Shown here one piece after another: positions 25,668-34,482 of a stretch of 43,875 nt of DNA (within the stretch, counting starts at the first letter, position 1; each line of letters opens with the position of its first letter). Under the pieces are notes generated by a model, which was not told where the DNA came from, did no database searches, and saw nothing but the letters and a program-made list of their open reading frames with translations. The DNA is taken from assembly GCA_007127095.1 (NCBI GenBank), contig SKZY01000168.1, positions 1-43,875 of the forward strand, written 5' to 3'. A program made the translations under genes and the position numbers. The DNA is from Planctomycetaceae bacterium (GTDB lineage: Bacteria > Planctomycetota > Planctomycetia > Pirellulales > Pirellulaceae).

Positions 25668-26156
25668 ATGCGTAAGTTGATGATGATTTGTGCCGCAGCG
25701 ATGTTGTTCGTCGCACCGGTCCAAGCCCGTGCCGCCGACGCCGAAAAGTCGATCGTCGAAACGGCGGTCGCCGCCGGCAAGTTCAAGACGCTGGTTGCCG
25801 CTGTCAAGGCTGCCGACCTGGTTGATGCCCTCAGTGGTGAAGGCCCGCTGACTGTCTTCGCACCGACCGATGAAGCCTTCGCCAAGCTCCCCAAGGGCAC
25901 CGTGGAAACGTTGTTGAAGCCCGAGAACAAAGAGAAGTTGGTCGCGATTTTGACCTATCACGTTGCCGGTGGCAGCTATCCGGCCGCGAAGGTCGTCAAG
26001 ACCGACTCGATCAAGAGCCTGCAAGGTCAAAGCATCACCGTTTCCGTTACTGACGATGGTGTGAAGGTCGACAAGGCCAATGTGATCGCCACCGACGTGA
26101 TGTGCTCCAACGGTGTGATCCACGTCATCGATTCGGTCATCCTGCCGAAGGAGTGA
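25668..26156 (+). CDS. secreted fasciclin (FAS1) domain protein
   Basis: This 162-residue protein has a signal peptide ([20 protein letters not shown], cleavage near ARA-AD) and one FAS1 domain. The FAS1 landmarks are clear: [48 protein letters not shown], and [25 protein letters not shown] at the end. FAS1 proteins mediate adhesion or surface association. The ATG at 25668 has GGAG 7 bases upstream. The gene stands alone, followed by a clear intrinsic terminator at 26212. Confidence 0.95.
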   Translation: MRKLMMICAAAMLFVAPVQARAADAEKSIVETAVAAGKFKTLVAAVKAADLVDALSGEGPLTVFAPTDEAFAKLPKGTVETLLKPENKEKLVAILTYHVAGGSYPAAKVVKTDSIKSLQGQSITVSVTDDGVKVDKANVIATDVMCSNGVIHVIDSVILPKE

Positions 26157-26211
26157 TTTGACGAAAATCTTGGCAAAGCAGCGACTACGGCCTGCATCTG
26201 ACTGACGAAGG

Positions 26212-26247
26212 AATCTCGGCGAGTTTTTTAACTCGCCGAGATTTTTT
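26212..26247 (+). terminator. intrinsic terminator of the fasciclin gene
   Basis: Arms AATCTCGGCGAGTT (26212-26225) and AACTCGCCGAGATT (26230-26243) pair perfectly over 14 bases with a TTTT loop, followed by TTTT (26244-26247). It lies 56 bases after the fasciclin stop and is the strongest terminator in the window. Confidence 0.95.
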
Positions 26248-26389
26248 CGTTCAGAGATGAGCGGTTGATAGGGGTCGGTTGGTCGTTACGCTGTAGCTTG
26301 GATAACCCTGTTGAAACGCGGGTTCGATCGCGTTCGGGGGCGAACTGCCCCTAACGTCCGCCAAATTTTCTCAATCGAGCAGAGCGACC

Positions 26390-27700
26390 TTGCCCTCAAC
26401 CGCAGTCAATCACCCGGTCGGCCCCCGCAGTCAGGCGGCCTTTTCACGCGCGCTGAACCTGATTCCCGGAGGCGTCAACAGTCCGGCGCGAGCTTTCGGA
26501 GGCGTCGGCGGATCGCCGTTGTTCATCGAGCGTGCCGCGGGCCCGTATCTGTTCGATCTCGACGGTCGACGTTATCTCGATTTCATCGGGTCGTGGGGGC
26601 CGATGATTCTGGGCCATGCCCACCCCGAGGTGATTGAGGCGATCCAGCGATCGGCGGAGCGAGGGACCAGTTTTGGTGCCCCGACCGAGGCGGAGAGCGA
26701 ACTGGCCGAGCGGATCATTCGGGCCGTGCCGAGCGTGGAGCGGGTCCGGTTGGTCAACAGCGGCACCGAAGCGACGATGAGTGCCATTCGGGTTGCCCGC
26801 GGCGTGACGGGACGCGACAAAATCGTCAAGTTCGCCGGCAATTACCACGGACATGTCGATTCATTGCTGGTTTCGGCCGGCAGTGCCGCGGCGACGCTGG
26901 GGGTCCCCGATTCGCCAGGAGTGACTGCCGGTGCAGGCGGTGACACAATCGTCCTGCCCTACAACGACATCCCCTCGTTGGTATCGACCTTTGACCGACA
27001 CGCCGGTGAAGTCGCCGCCGTGATTCTGGAACCGGTGGTGGGGAACATGGGATGCGTCATCCCGACAGCCGATTTCCTGCGCGAATTGCGGGAATTAACC
27101 CGTCGCGATGGAGCGGTGTTGATTTTCGACGAGGTGATGACCGGATTCCGACTTTCACTCGGCGGCGCTCAATCTCTCTACGGCGTCACCCCCGACATGA
27201 CGACGCTCGGCAAGATCGTCGGTGGCGGGATGCCGCTGGGTGCGTATGGCGGCAAGGAAGAGATCATGCGTCATGTGTTGCCGGCCGGGAAGATTTTTCA
27301 AGCGGGTACACTGAGCGGAAACCCGGTAGCGGTCGCCGCCGGGAACGCGACGCTCCGGCTGCTCGAATCCGACCCGCCGTACGACTACCTCGAATCGCTC
27401 GGCCAGCGACTCGCGGACGGGCTTTCCGCTGCCGCTGCAGATGCCGGAATCGCTCATCAGGTTCAGCGGGTCGGCAGCATGATGACCCTGTTTTTCAACG
27501 CTTGCCCGGTGCTCAATTGGCGAGATGCCGATCTCAGCGACCGCGACGCCTTTGCCCGCTATTTCTGGGGACTGATCGGCCGCGGCGTCTACATGCCATG
27601 CAGTCAATTTGAGGCACTGTTCTTCGGCAAAACGCATACGATCGAGCAGGTCGACGAAACGATCGATGCGGCTCGTCAGACCTTCGCCGACTGGGGTTAG
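26390..27700 (+). CDS. hemL: glutamate-1-semialdehyde 2,1-aminomutase
   Basis: This 436-residue PLP enzyme converts glutamate-1-semialdehyde to 5-aminolevulinate, the first porphyrin precursor in the C5 pathway. Landmarks are IPGGVNSPARAFGGVGG at 25-41, NSGTEATMSAIRVAR at 123-137, FAGNYHGHVDSLL at 148-160, FDEVMTGFR, and the PLP Lys275 in TTLGKIVGGGMPLGAYGG. A TTG at 26390 is the only start that leaves a normal N-terminus; no ATG lies nearby and the Shine-Dalgarno is weak. It is a single gene facing a minus-strand gene. Confidence 0.96.
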   Translation: MPSTAVNHPVGPRSQAAFSRALNLIPGGVNSPARAFGGVGGSPLFIERAAGPYLFDLDGRRYLDFIGSWGPMILGHAHPEVIEAIQRSAERGTSFGAPTEAESELAERIIRAVPSVERVRLVNSGTEATMSAIRVARGVTGRDKIVKFAGNYHGHVDSLLVSAGSAAATLGVPDSPGVTAGAGGDTIVLPYNDIPSLVSTFDRHAGEVAAVILEPVVGNMGCVIPTADFLRELRELTRRDGAVLIFDEVMTGFRLSLGGAQSLYGVTPDMTTLGKIVGGGMPLGAYGGKEEIMRHVLPAGKIFQAGTLSGNPVAVAAGNATLRLLESDPPYDYLESLGQRLADGLSAAAADAGIAHQVQRVGSMMTLFFNACPVLNWRDADLSDRDAFARYFWGLIGRGVYMPCSQFEALFFGKTHTIEQVDETIDAARQTFADWG

Positions 27701-27735
27701 GTCCGACTGGGGGATACGATCGGTCGACACGTCGC

Positions 27736-28107
27736 TTATCGTCGATCGTTCCCGTAGTAGCCGGGCACCGGCACGTTGACCGGCACGTAGAGAATATTTC
27801 GCGTCGGATAGCGACTTCGCATGAAGGGGTTCGACGACAGGGTCGGCCGAGCCTGCTCGGTCCAAATCCGTATCGCCCACGCTTTTTCGATCGCCCGCCG
27901 GCGGCGTTCCTGGGCGGCTCGCAAGGCATCCTCTCGAGCCTCTTCCTCGGCCCGTGTGATCGATGAATGGTCAGCATTTTCGGCATCCCAAACTTCTTCA
28001 AACGCGATTCGGGGTGAACCGTCGACCTTTCCGTTTTGGGCACCCGCGGTCCCGGCCCAAGCGGCGGCTAATCCACAAAATGCCACAATCGTTCGTAAAT
28101 GGTGCAT
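27736..28107 (-). CDS. small exported hypothetical protein
   Basis: This 123-residue protein has a signal peptide (MHHLRTIVAFCGLAAAWAGT, cleavage near GAQ). The mature part has a charged helix, AEEEAREDALRAAQERRRRA, and ends RNILYVPVNVPVPGYYGNDRR. No family is recognised. I chose the ATG at 28107 because the signal peptide starts there; the frame is open upstream but that part looks like a shadow. It converges with hemL (35-base gap). Confidence 0.65.
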   Translation of the reverse strand: MHHLRTIVAFCGLAAAWAGTAGAQNGKVDGSPRIAFEEVWDAENADHSSITRAEEEAREDALRAAQERRRRAIEKAWAIRIWTEQARPTLSSNPFMRSRYPTRNILYVPVNVPVPGYYGNDRR

Positions 28108-28395
28108 CGTTTCCAGTCCCTGCTGACGTTCGGCGTTCCGTTCGACTTTGGCTTCGACAACCGCTCTGTCAGAGAATGGGTGAAACCGGTTGAAAACCTG
28201 GGAATGACGGGAACACACGTGAACTTTGACGGTCCCGTACAATTTTCCGAATGCGCCGATCAGGGATTGGTCGGAGTGGCCACCGAGTAACGGAAACCGG
28301 GCTAACTGCCGATTGTGGATTGAAACGCTGATCATCTGCCCTATCATGGAGGTGTTGAGAGACCCGTTTCCTCGCATCCAAAGAGAGACTTTAAA

Positions 28396-28809
28396 ATGCG
28401 AATTTCACTCCGTTTGTTTTCTGCAGCTTGTGTGTTGGTTGCCGCGGTCGGTTGCCAGCCCGCCGACGATGTTGATACCTCGACCGACCTCGACTTCGGT
28501 GTCGACGCCGGGGAAGCCAGCGACATGGGCGATTCGAACCTGACCGCGACCGGCGAGATCCCTGAGATCGAGTCGCCGACGACGACCGAGCAGGCGATCG
28601 AAGCGGTCGAAGAAGCGGCTGCCGATGCTTCAGATAGTGCTGCAACCGCTGCGGATGCCGCTGCTGAAAAGGCTGAAGAGGTTCAGGAAGTCACGGCTGA
28701 AAAGGCTGAAGAGGTGAGCGAGGCCGCCGCCGAGAAGGCCGAAGAGATCAAGGATTCGACCGAAGAGACTTTGGAAGAAGCCATCGAATCGGTCAACGCA
28801 CCCGAGTAA
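28396..28809 (+). CDS. lipoprotein with 11-residue helical repeats
   Basis: This 137-residue protein has a lipoprotein signal peptide ending VAAVGC (Cys20 lipidated). The mature part is very acidic and Ala/Glu-rich. Residues 90-133 are four tandem 11-residue repeats: AEKAEEVQEVT, AEKAEEVSEAA, AEKAEEIKDST and EETLEEAIESV. These should form an amphipathic helix or right-handed coiled coil. It ends SVNAPE, without a C-terminal Lys for Braun-type attachment to peptidoglycan. AGAGAG precedes the ATG by about 8 bases. A terminator at 28860-28888 follows. Role unknown; a structural envelope or membrane-surface role is inference. Confidence 0.85.
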   Translation: MRISLRLFSAACVLVAAVGCQPADDVDTSTDLDFGVDAGEASDMGDSNLTATGEIPEIESPTTTEQAIEAVEEAAADASDSAATAADAAAEKAEEVQEVTAEKAEEVSEAAAEKAEEIKDSTEETLEEAIESVNAPE

Positions 28810-28859
28810 TTCGTAACTGGTCGGCCGTCATTCGTTCGGCTCGACTCATCGAAATGCAG

Positions 28860-28888
28860 CAGAGCCACGGGGATCACTCGTGGCTCTG
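28860..28888 (+). terminator. terminator of the lipoprotein gene
   Basis: CAGAGCCACG (28860-28869) pairs perfectly with CGTGGCTCTG (28879-28888) across a 9-base loop, followed by TTCGTTTT. It lies 51 bases after the lipoprotein stop and before glpK. Confidence 0.8.
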
Positions 28889-28971
28889 TTCGTTTTCGCT
28901 CGAAAGTTCGATGACGACTTCGATTTTTCGGGTCAATCGGCGGATCTCTTCTTTTCTGTTAGGCGGCGACA

Positions 28972-30465
28972 ATGCGAGTGATCATGGCCTTGGACCAAGG
29001 GACCACCAGTTCCCGGGCGATTTTGTTTAACCAACAAGGTGAAATCGTCACCTTGGCTCAGCGAGAGTTCACGCAACATTACCCACAGCCGGGTTGGGTC
29101 GAGCACGACGCGTCCGAAATCTGGCAAACGCAGCTCGATGTCGCCCGCGAAGCACTCGACCAAGCCGGTTTAACGGCCGCTGATGTCGTCTCGATCGGAA
29201 TCACCAACCAACGCGAAACGACACTGGTCTGGGATCGGAAAACGGGTGAGCCGATTCACCATGCCATTGTCTGGCAAGATCGCCGCACCGCGGGCGACTG
29301 TGACCGGCTTCGTACGGCCGGACTGGTCGAGCTGGTGCAGCGGAAAACCGGCCTGCTGATCGATGCTTATTTCTGCGCCACCAAATTGCGTTGGTTGCTC
29401 GATCAGGTTCCCGATGCCCGTCGCCGCGCCATGGCGGGCGAATTGGCTTTCGGTACGATCGACAGCTGGCTGATCTGGAAACTGACCGGTGGACGTGTCC
29501 ACGCCACCGACGTCACCAATGCGTCGCGAACGATGTTGCTGGACATCGATCGCTGCCAATGGGACGACGAATTACTCCAAGCTCTTGACATCCCCCGGAA
29601 ATTGCTGCCCGAGGTGCTTCCGTCGAGTCACGATTTCGGTGTCACCGAAGCCGACTTATTCGGCCGCGCGATCCCGATCGGCGGTGCCGCTGGCGACCAG
29701 CAATCGGCTTTGTTCGGACAAAATTGCACCTCCAGCGGGATGGCCAAAAACACCTATGGGACCGGCTGCTTCGCGCTGATGAACCTCGGCGAACAGCGAA
29801 AAACGAGCGGTTGTGGGCTGTTGACCAGTGTCGCGTGTACAACCGGTGACCAGCGGCAGTACGCGATGGAAGGAAGCATTTTCATCGCTGGGGCCGCGGT
29901 CCAGTGGCTCCGAGACGGACTCGGGATCATTCGGTCATCGGCGGAAGTCGAACCGCTCGCCGCGAGTGTGCCCGACAGCGGTGGCGTCTATCTGGTCCCC
30001 TCCTTTGCCGGCCTCGGGGCGCCTCACTGGGATGCCTATGCCCGCGGTACGATCGTCGGGATCACCCGCGGCACGACATCCGCTCACATCGCCCGTGCCG
30101 CCTTGGAAGGGATCGCCTTCCAGGTCGCCGAAGTGCTCGACGCGATGAAAACCGATGCCGGACATGAGATCACCGAACTGCGGGTCGACGGCGGGGCTGC
30201 CAACAACGACCTGTTGATGCAATTCCAAGCCGATATCCTCGGCGTGCCGGTCGTTCGTCCGCGGATCGTCGAAACGACCGCCCTGGGTGCCGCTTTCCTG
30301 GCCGGATTATCGAGTCGAATGTGGGATGACGCCAGCCAAATCGAGTCGATTTGGCAGAGCGAAAAGGTGTTTCAACCCGCGATGTCGGACGACGAAGTTG
30401 CCGGCCGTCGCCAACGCTGGGACGACGCGCTGCAGCGGTGCAAGCAATGGGTCGACCCCGCCTGA
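28972..30465 (+). CDS. glpK: glycerol kinase
   Basis: This 497-residue FGGY-family enzyme phosphorylates glycerol to glycerol-3-phosphate with ATP. Landmarks are [19 protein letters not shown] near the N-terminus, [25 protein letters not shown], the glycerol-binding [12 protein letters not shown], and the FGGY C-terminal block [21 protein letters not shown] with the [19 protein letters not shown] segment. It is followed 28 bases later by glpD, so the two are probably an operon. No glpF facilitator gene is present in the window. Confidence 0.97.
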   Translation: MRVIMALDQGTTSSRAILFNQQGEIVTLAQREFTQHYPQPGWVEHDASEIWQTQLDVAREALDQAGLTAADVVSIGITNQRETTLVWDRKTGEPIHHAIVWQDRRTAGDCDRLRTAGLVELVQRKTGLLIDAYFCATKLRWLLDQVPDARRRAMAGELAFGTIDSWLIWKLTGGRVHATDVTNASRTMLLDIDRCQWDDELLQALDIPRKLLPEVLPSSHDFGVTEADLFGRAIPIGGAAGDQQSALFGQNCTSSGMAKNTYGTGCFALMNLGEQRKTSGCGLLTSVACTTGDQRQYAMEGSIFIAGAAVQWLRDGLGIIRSSAEVEPLAASVPDSGGVYLVPSFAGLGAPHWDAYARGTIVGITRGTTSAHIARAALEGIAFQVAEVLDAMKTDAGHEITELRVDGGAANNDLLMQFQADILGVPVVRPRIVETTALGAAFLAGLSSRMWDDASQIESIWQSEKVFQPAMSDDEVAGRRQRWDDALQRCKQWVDPA

Positions 30466-30493
30466 GGATCGGACCGAAAGTTAGGGAGACGAA

Positions 30494-32062
30494 ATGAAAC
30501 GCGCGGAATCGCTGCGACGGATCGACGAACGGCAATCGCCCTGGGACCTGTTGGTGATCGGCGGTGGCGCCACCGGTGTCTCGATCGCGCTGGATGCCGC
30601 CAGCCGTGGATTGGACGTCCTGCTCGTCGAACAATCCGATTTCGGCAAGGGGACTTCCAGCCGTAGCACCAAATTAGTCCATGGCGGCGTTCGCTACCTC
30701 GAACAGGGCAACCTGACACTCGTCCGCGACGCACTGCGAGAACGATCACGACTGCGCCGCAACGCTCCGCTGTTGATTCACGACCTGCCGTTTTTCATCC
30801 CCTGTAACAACCTGTTTCAGCGTTTCTATTTCTGGATCGGACTGAAACTCTACGATTTCCTGGCCGGCAGCCGTGAGTTCGGGCGTTCTCGCGCCGTCGG
30901 CCGGGATGCCGCCGCCGAGCGTCTGCCGACGCTGCGGCCAGAAATACACCGCGGCGGAGTGATTTATCACGACGGCCAATTCGATGATTGCCGATTGTTG
31001 ATCCATATCGCCCGAACGGCGACGGAGCACGGCGCTTGCTTGGTCAATTACATGCCAGCGACCGGACTGAAGAAAGACGCTCAAGGGCGGGTCACGGGCG
31101 TGGTTTTGAACGATCAGGAAACCGGGATCGAGCGAACGGTCGAGGCCCGCTGTGTGATCAATGCCGCAGGACCGTTCTCCGATGCGGTCAACCGGTTGGA
31201 TGCCCCCGATGGTCGTCCACTACTTGCCGCCAGCCAGGGCGTCCACATCGTCTTGCCGCGCCATTTCTTTCCAGGTGACACCGCACTGATCGTCCCTCGC
31301 ACCTCGGATGGTAGGGTGCTGTTCCTGATCCCCTGGCACGATCAGGTCGTGGTCGGGACGACCGACACGCCGATCAGCGAAGCGGTGCTGGAGCCTCAAG
31401 CCCAAGAACAAGAAATCACGTTCTTACTGTCGACCGCTACCGAATACTTGACTCAACCGCCGACCCGTCAGGACGTCACCAGCCTGTTCACCGGCATCCG
31501 TCCGCTGGTCAAGAACGATCGCAGTTCGCGGACCGCGTCGTTGTCACGCGACCACTCGATCACGATTTCTCCGTCAGGGGTCGTGACGATCCGCGGCGGC
31601 AAATGGACAACGGTCCGCAAGATGGCCGAGGATTGCGTCGACCGAGCGATCGCCTCCGCCAAACTCACCGCCTCGCCCTGTCGGACGATGACGCTCGCTC
31701 TGCACGGCCCTGCCGAGAGACCCGCCGAGTTCGCCACCGGCGTTTTCGATTCTCCCGATGCGGCCGCCATCGAACGACTGGTCGCCGCGTCTCCCGACTT
31801 GGCCGAGACGTCCACCGGTTTGCCGAATCTGCGGCGGGTCGACGTCGTTTGGGCCGTCCGTGAAGAGATGGCCAGAACGATTGAAGACGTGCTGGCGCGA
31901 CGTAGCCGATGGCTATTCCTCGACTCGGCAGCTTGCGTCGCCGCCGCCCCAGAAGTCGCTCGCTGGATGGCGGCGGAACTGGCAACTGACGACGACTGGC
32001 AAAGCGATCAAGTCGAGCGGTTTACGGCCGTCGCAGCCAATTACCGGTTGCCATCAGGGTGA
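30494..32062 (+). CDS. glpD: FAD-dependent glycerol-3-phosphate dehydrogenase
   Basis: This 522-residue peripheral membrane flavoenzyme oxidises glycerol-3-phosphate to dihydroxyacetone phosphate and passes electrons to quinone. The FAD site LLVIGGGATGVSIALDAASR starts at residue 19, followed by the family motif TSSRSTKLVHGGVRYLEQG. The substrate-side segments WHDQVVVGTTDTPI and TIRGGKWTTVRKMAEDCVD are intact. AGGGAG lies 6 bases before the ATG. It completes the glpK pathway step. The 3' end overlaps the convergent dinB-like gene by 9 bases, leaving no space for a terminator. Confidence 0.96.
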   Translation: MKRAESLRRIDERQSPWDLLVIGGGATGVSIALDAASRGLDVLLVEQSDFGKGTSSRSTKLVHGGVRYLEQGNLTLVRDALRERSRLRRNAPLLIHDLPFFIPCNNLFQRFYFWIGLKLYDFLAGSREFGRSRAVGRDAAAERLPTLRPEIHRGGVIYHDGQFDDCRLLIHIARTATEHGACLVNYMPATGLKKDAQGRVTGVVLNDQETGIERTVEARCVINAAGPFSDAVNRLDAPDGRPLLAASQGVHIVLPRHFFPGDTALIVPRTSDGRVLFLIPWHDQVVVGTTDTPISEAVLEPQAQEQEITFLLSTATEYLTQPPTRQDVTSLFTGIRPLVKNDRSSRTASLSRDHSITISPSGVVTIRGGKWTTVRKMAEDCVDRAIASAKLTASPCRTMTLALHGPAERPAEFATGVFDSPDAAAIERLVAASPDLAETSTGLPNLRRVDVVWAVREEMARTIEDVLARRSRWLFLDSAACVAAAPEVARWMAAELATDDDWQSDQVERFTAVAANYRLPSG

Positions 32063-32566
32063 CTGCGTATCGTCTGCCGTCGGGCCGTAGATCGCCGGAA
32101 CAGGAACTTGGTTTAGCCGGTAATAGACACTCAAAATGGCCCGGTGGTGAATCAGGTGGCTGATCACGAAAGTCCGCACGACGGCACCCCTCGGCATCGT
32201 AAACAGCTCTTTACCGCGCTCGAACAACGACCACATTTCACCCAGGGCGTGGTCATCGACCGCCGCGATCGCCGCCCGCGCTTGAGCGACATTCTGGTCG
32301 AATTGATCGAGAATCGTCTGACGATCGGATAAGTTCGGTGTCGCGTAAGGTGGGCCACCGACCGGATCGATGTCGAATGACGATTCGGTCAATACGCCTT
32401 CGACCCAACCGACGATTTCGACCAAGTGGTTAGCGTTCCAGCCGATCGTGTTCGACTTCTCGTTCGGTCGCCAATCGAGCAACGATTCCGGGAGGCGTTC
32501 GAGTAATTTCCGGGTGATCGCCATTTCGTGATCAAACTCGGGCAACGTCGATTCGGCGTAACTCAT
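32054..32566 (-). CDS. DinB-like putative metal-dependent protein
   Basis: This 170-residue protein of the DinB/YfiT four-helix group has the conserved His in NANHLVEIVGW (His47) and the HxxxH pair in ISHLIHHRAIL, which together form the metal site. An FDHEMAITRKLLERLPE N-terminal helix and a LDWRPNEKSNTIGW turn fit the family. DinB members act in thiol transfer or hydrolysis, often on bacillithiol or mycothiol; the role here is unknown. I chose the ATG at 32566 over the open upstream frame. It diverges from the SDR gene and overlaps the end of glpD. Confidence 0.8.
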   Translation of the reverse strand: MSYAESTLPEFDHEMAITRKLLERLPESLLDWRPNEKSNTIGWNANHLVEIVGWVEGVLTESSFDIDPVGGPPYATPNLSDRQTILDQFDQNVAQARAAIAAVDDHALGEMWSLFERGKELFTMPRGAVVRTFVISHLIHHRAILSVYYRLNQVPVPAIYGPTADDTQSP

Positions 32567-32661
32567 GTCTTTCTCGGTGATTGCGGGATGGAATTGGTCG
32601 TCGATATGATACGCCGTTCGACCGGCCCGCCGCGACTCGACACCCTCCGGAACTTCACACG

Positions 32662-33522
32662 ATGTCATCACCTATCGATCGAGCCGCTTCCCCGTTTTCG
32701 CTTTCCGGACACTCGGCGTTGGTAACCGGATCGACCCAAGGGGTGGGCGCCGCGATCGCGGTCGCGATCGCTCGGGCCGGCGGCAACGTTTGCCTGCATG
32801 GTCTGCGGCGCGATGCGTTGGCCGACGAGACACTTGCCCGCTGTCGTCAGTTCGGGGTTCAGGCCGAATTGGTGACCGCCGACTTGGCCCCCGCTGACAC
32901 CGCGTCGGCTGAAGCGACCGCTGACCGGTTGGCCGCTGCGGTCGAGTCGGTGTTGCCCGGCATCGACCTGTTGGTGAACAACGCGGGGACCTATGTCGAC
33001 CTGCCGTTTTTAGAAATGACGGCCGAACGATACCGCCTGACGATGCGATTGAACGTCGACGCCCCGTTTTTCCTAACCCAACGTTTCGCCCGACGATGGG
33101 TCGCCGCAGGAGTGGCGGGGCGAGTCTTGATGACCGGATCGATCAACGGCCTACTCGCCGAACCCGACCACGTCGCCTACGACGCCAGCAAGGGTGCCGT
33201 CGCCGCAATGGTCCGGTCGCTCTGCGTCGCCCTGGCACCGCTGAACATTCGCGTCAATTCGATGGCCCCCGGATTGGTTCGGACACCACTGACCGGCAGC
33301 GTGCTCGACAACGACGCCGACGTCGATCGCTGGATGCGGCTGCACACGCCCAACGGGCAAGTCCCGGATGCTGCCGTCTGCGGCGACACCGCGGTATTTC
33401 TGCTCAGTGACGCCGCCAAGCACATTCACGGCCAAACGCTGTTGGTCGATGGCGGCATGAGCGTCTGGCAACAACCCGACCTACCGCCGTCGCTTCGCGG
33501 TCATCTCGATCTCAGCCGCTGA
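32662..33522 (+). CDS. short-chain dehydrogenase/reductase
   Basis: This 286-residue classical SDR has the nucleotide motif TGSTQGVGAAI (from Thr22), NNAG at 106-109, catalytic Ser160 in MTGSING, and the Tyr173-Lys177 pair in YDASKGAV. C-terminal blocks VNSMAPGLVRTPL and GQTLLVDGGMSVWQQ are typical. The substrate is not readable. The N-terminus of about 14 residues before the Rossmann fold is normal. It starts 96 bases from the divergent dinB-like gene and its 3' end overlaps hemQ by 11 bases. Confidence 0.9.
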   Translation: MSSPIDRAASPFSLSGHSALVTGSTQGVGAAIAVAIARAGGNVCLHGLRRDALADETLARCRQFGVQAELVTADLAPADTASAEATADRLAAAVESVLPGIDLLVNNAGTYVDLPFLEMTAERYRLTMRLNVDAPFFLTQRFARRWVAAGVAGRVLMTGSINGLLAEPDHVAYDASKGAVAAMVRSLCVALAPLNIRVNSMAPGLVRTPLTGSVLDNDADVDRWMRLHTPNGQVPDAAVCGDTAVFLLSDAAKHIHGQTLLVDGGMSVWQQPDLPPSLRGHLDLSR

Positions 33523-34354
33523 AGCCGCAGTGCCGCAGGATTTCGTCTCCGGTAGCGCGATAGCCGGTGTAGAACGGCCCGAATTCGGCGTACTTGGCAC
33601 TCGCCTCGTCGAACCGCATCTTGTAGACGATCTCCTTCAAATATTCAGGATTCCGCGCCCACAGCGTGACCATCCATTCCCAATCGTCCAACCCCACGCC
33701 GACAGTGATCACTTGACTGACCCGACCGGCGAAGCTGATGCCGCTGCGGGCATGTTCGGCCATCAATTCGCGTCGATGAGAAAAGGGCGTGGTGAACCAG
33801 TTCGCCCCGACCACACGGCTTTTGTTCATCGGATAAAAGCAGGCCGCCGGCCATTCGGGAAACTCGGGCCGCAAACGCTGGTGATTCATCATCGGTAGCC
33901 GATCGGCATAACCCTGGACGCGGGCTTCCAGTTCGGGCGAATCGGCTGCCATCCCTTCCTGAATCAGGTTTTCGCGAAATCGCTCGACGCTCGGCACGTA
34001 TTCGCTGACCTCGCTCATCGAGACAAACGACCAGGTCGGCTCGATCATCGCCGCCAGCGGACCGCTCATGATCGCTTGATGGACCGCGTCGACCTGCAGC
34101 GGGTCCGGGTCCATCACCATCACTCCGAAGTCGGCTTTGTGCCCGCTGATGATGTACCCCTGAATCCGCTCCGGTCGATCACCCGCTGGTGGATCGATCG
34201 CGGCGACAAAATCGGCTTGGCCCACGGCCCCAGCTCGCTGTGGGCCAAGAAAGCGATAGAAGTAATGGCCACAGTGCCAGCCTTCCTCCGGTGTCAGCGA
34301 ATTGGGGGGCGGGGCGGTTTGAGTATGGGGTGGCCGTGACGGGGCGACGTTCAT
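33512..34354 (-). CDS. hemQ: coproheme decarboxylase / peroxide-dependent heme synthase
   Basis: This 280-residue protein of the chlorite dismutase superfamily is of the HemQ (ChdC) type. It decarboxylates iron-coproporphyrin to heme b. The HemQ motif CFYPMNKSR holds Tyr174 and Lys178; His201 in LMAEHARSGISFAGRVSQ fits the axial heme ligand. The C-terminal block GLDDWEWMVTLWA and FDEASAKYAEFGPFYTG is characteristic. The N-terminal 20 residues are Pro-rich and may be a mis-set start or a genuine extension. HemQ implies the coproporphyrin-dependent heme branch; hemL lies 6 kb away. Confidence 0.93.
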   Translation of the reverse strand: MNVAPSRPPHTQTAPPPNSLTPEEGWHCGHYFYRFLGPQRAGAVGQADFVAAIDPPAGDRPERIQGYIISGHKADFGVMVMDPDPLQVDAVHQAIMSGPLAAMIEPTWSFVSMSEVSEYVPSVERFRENLIQEGMAADSPELEARVQGYADRLPMMNHQRLRPEFPEWPAACFYPMNKSRVVGANWFTTPFSHRRELMAEHARSGISFAGRVSQVITVGVGLDDWEWMVTLWARNPEYLKEIVYKMRFDEASAKYAEFGPFYTGYRATGDEILRHCGFSG

Positions 34355-34482
34355 GCGAGACTACCTGTGGGAGCGGTTTACGGTCCAAGGTGACCAGCAT
34401 AACAGCCGAATCCGAAAGCTGACCAGGCGACCCTTTGCCGTGGGGCTGCCAAGCGACCGCCGCACCGCTTGACGGAGCCTGG

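Noticed and set aside
26315-26334. tRNA-like T arm (AACGCG-GGTTCGAT-CGCGTT)
   Set aside because: No acceptor stem, D arm or anticodon arm can be formed around it. It is a chance hairpin near the hemL start.
32754-32775. GCGATCGC-type runs resembling cyanobacterial HIP1
   Set aside because: GATCG is common throughout the window and this copy is within the SDR coding region.
34366-34376. GTGGGAGC motif in intergenic DNA, also near 17344 and 41699
   Set aside because: Only eight bases are shared and flanks differ; too short to call a repeat family.
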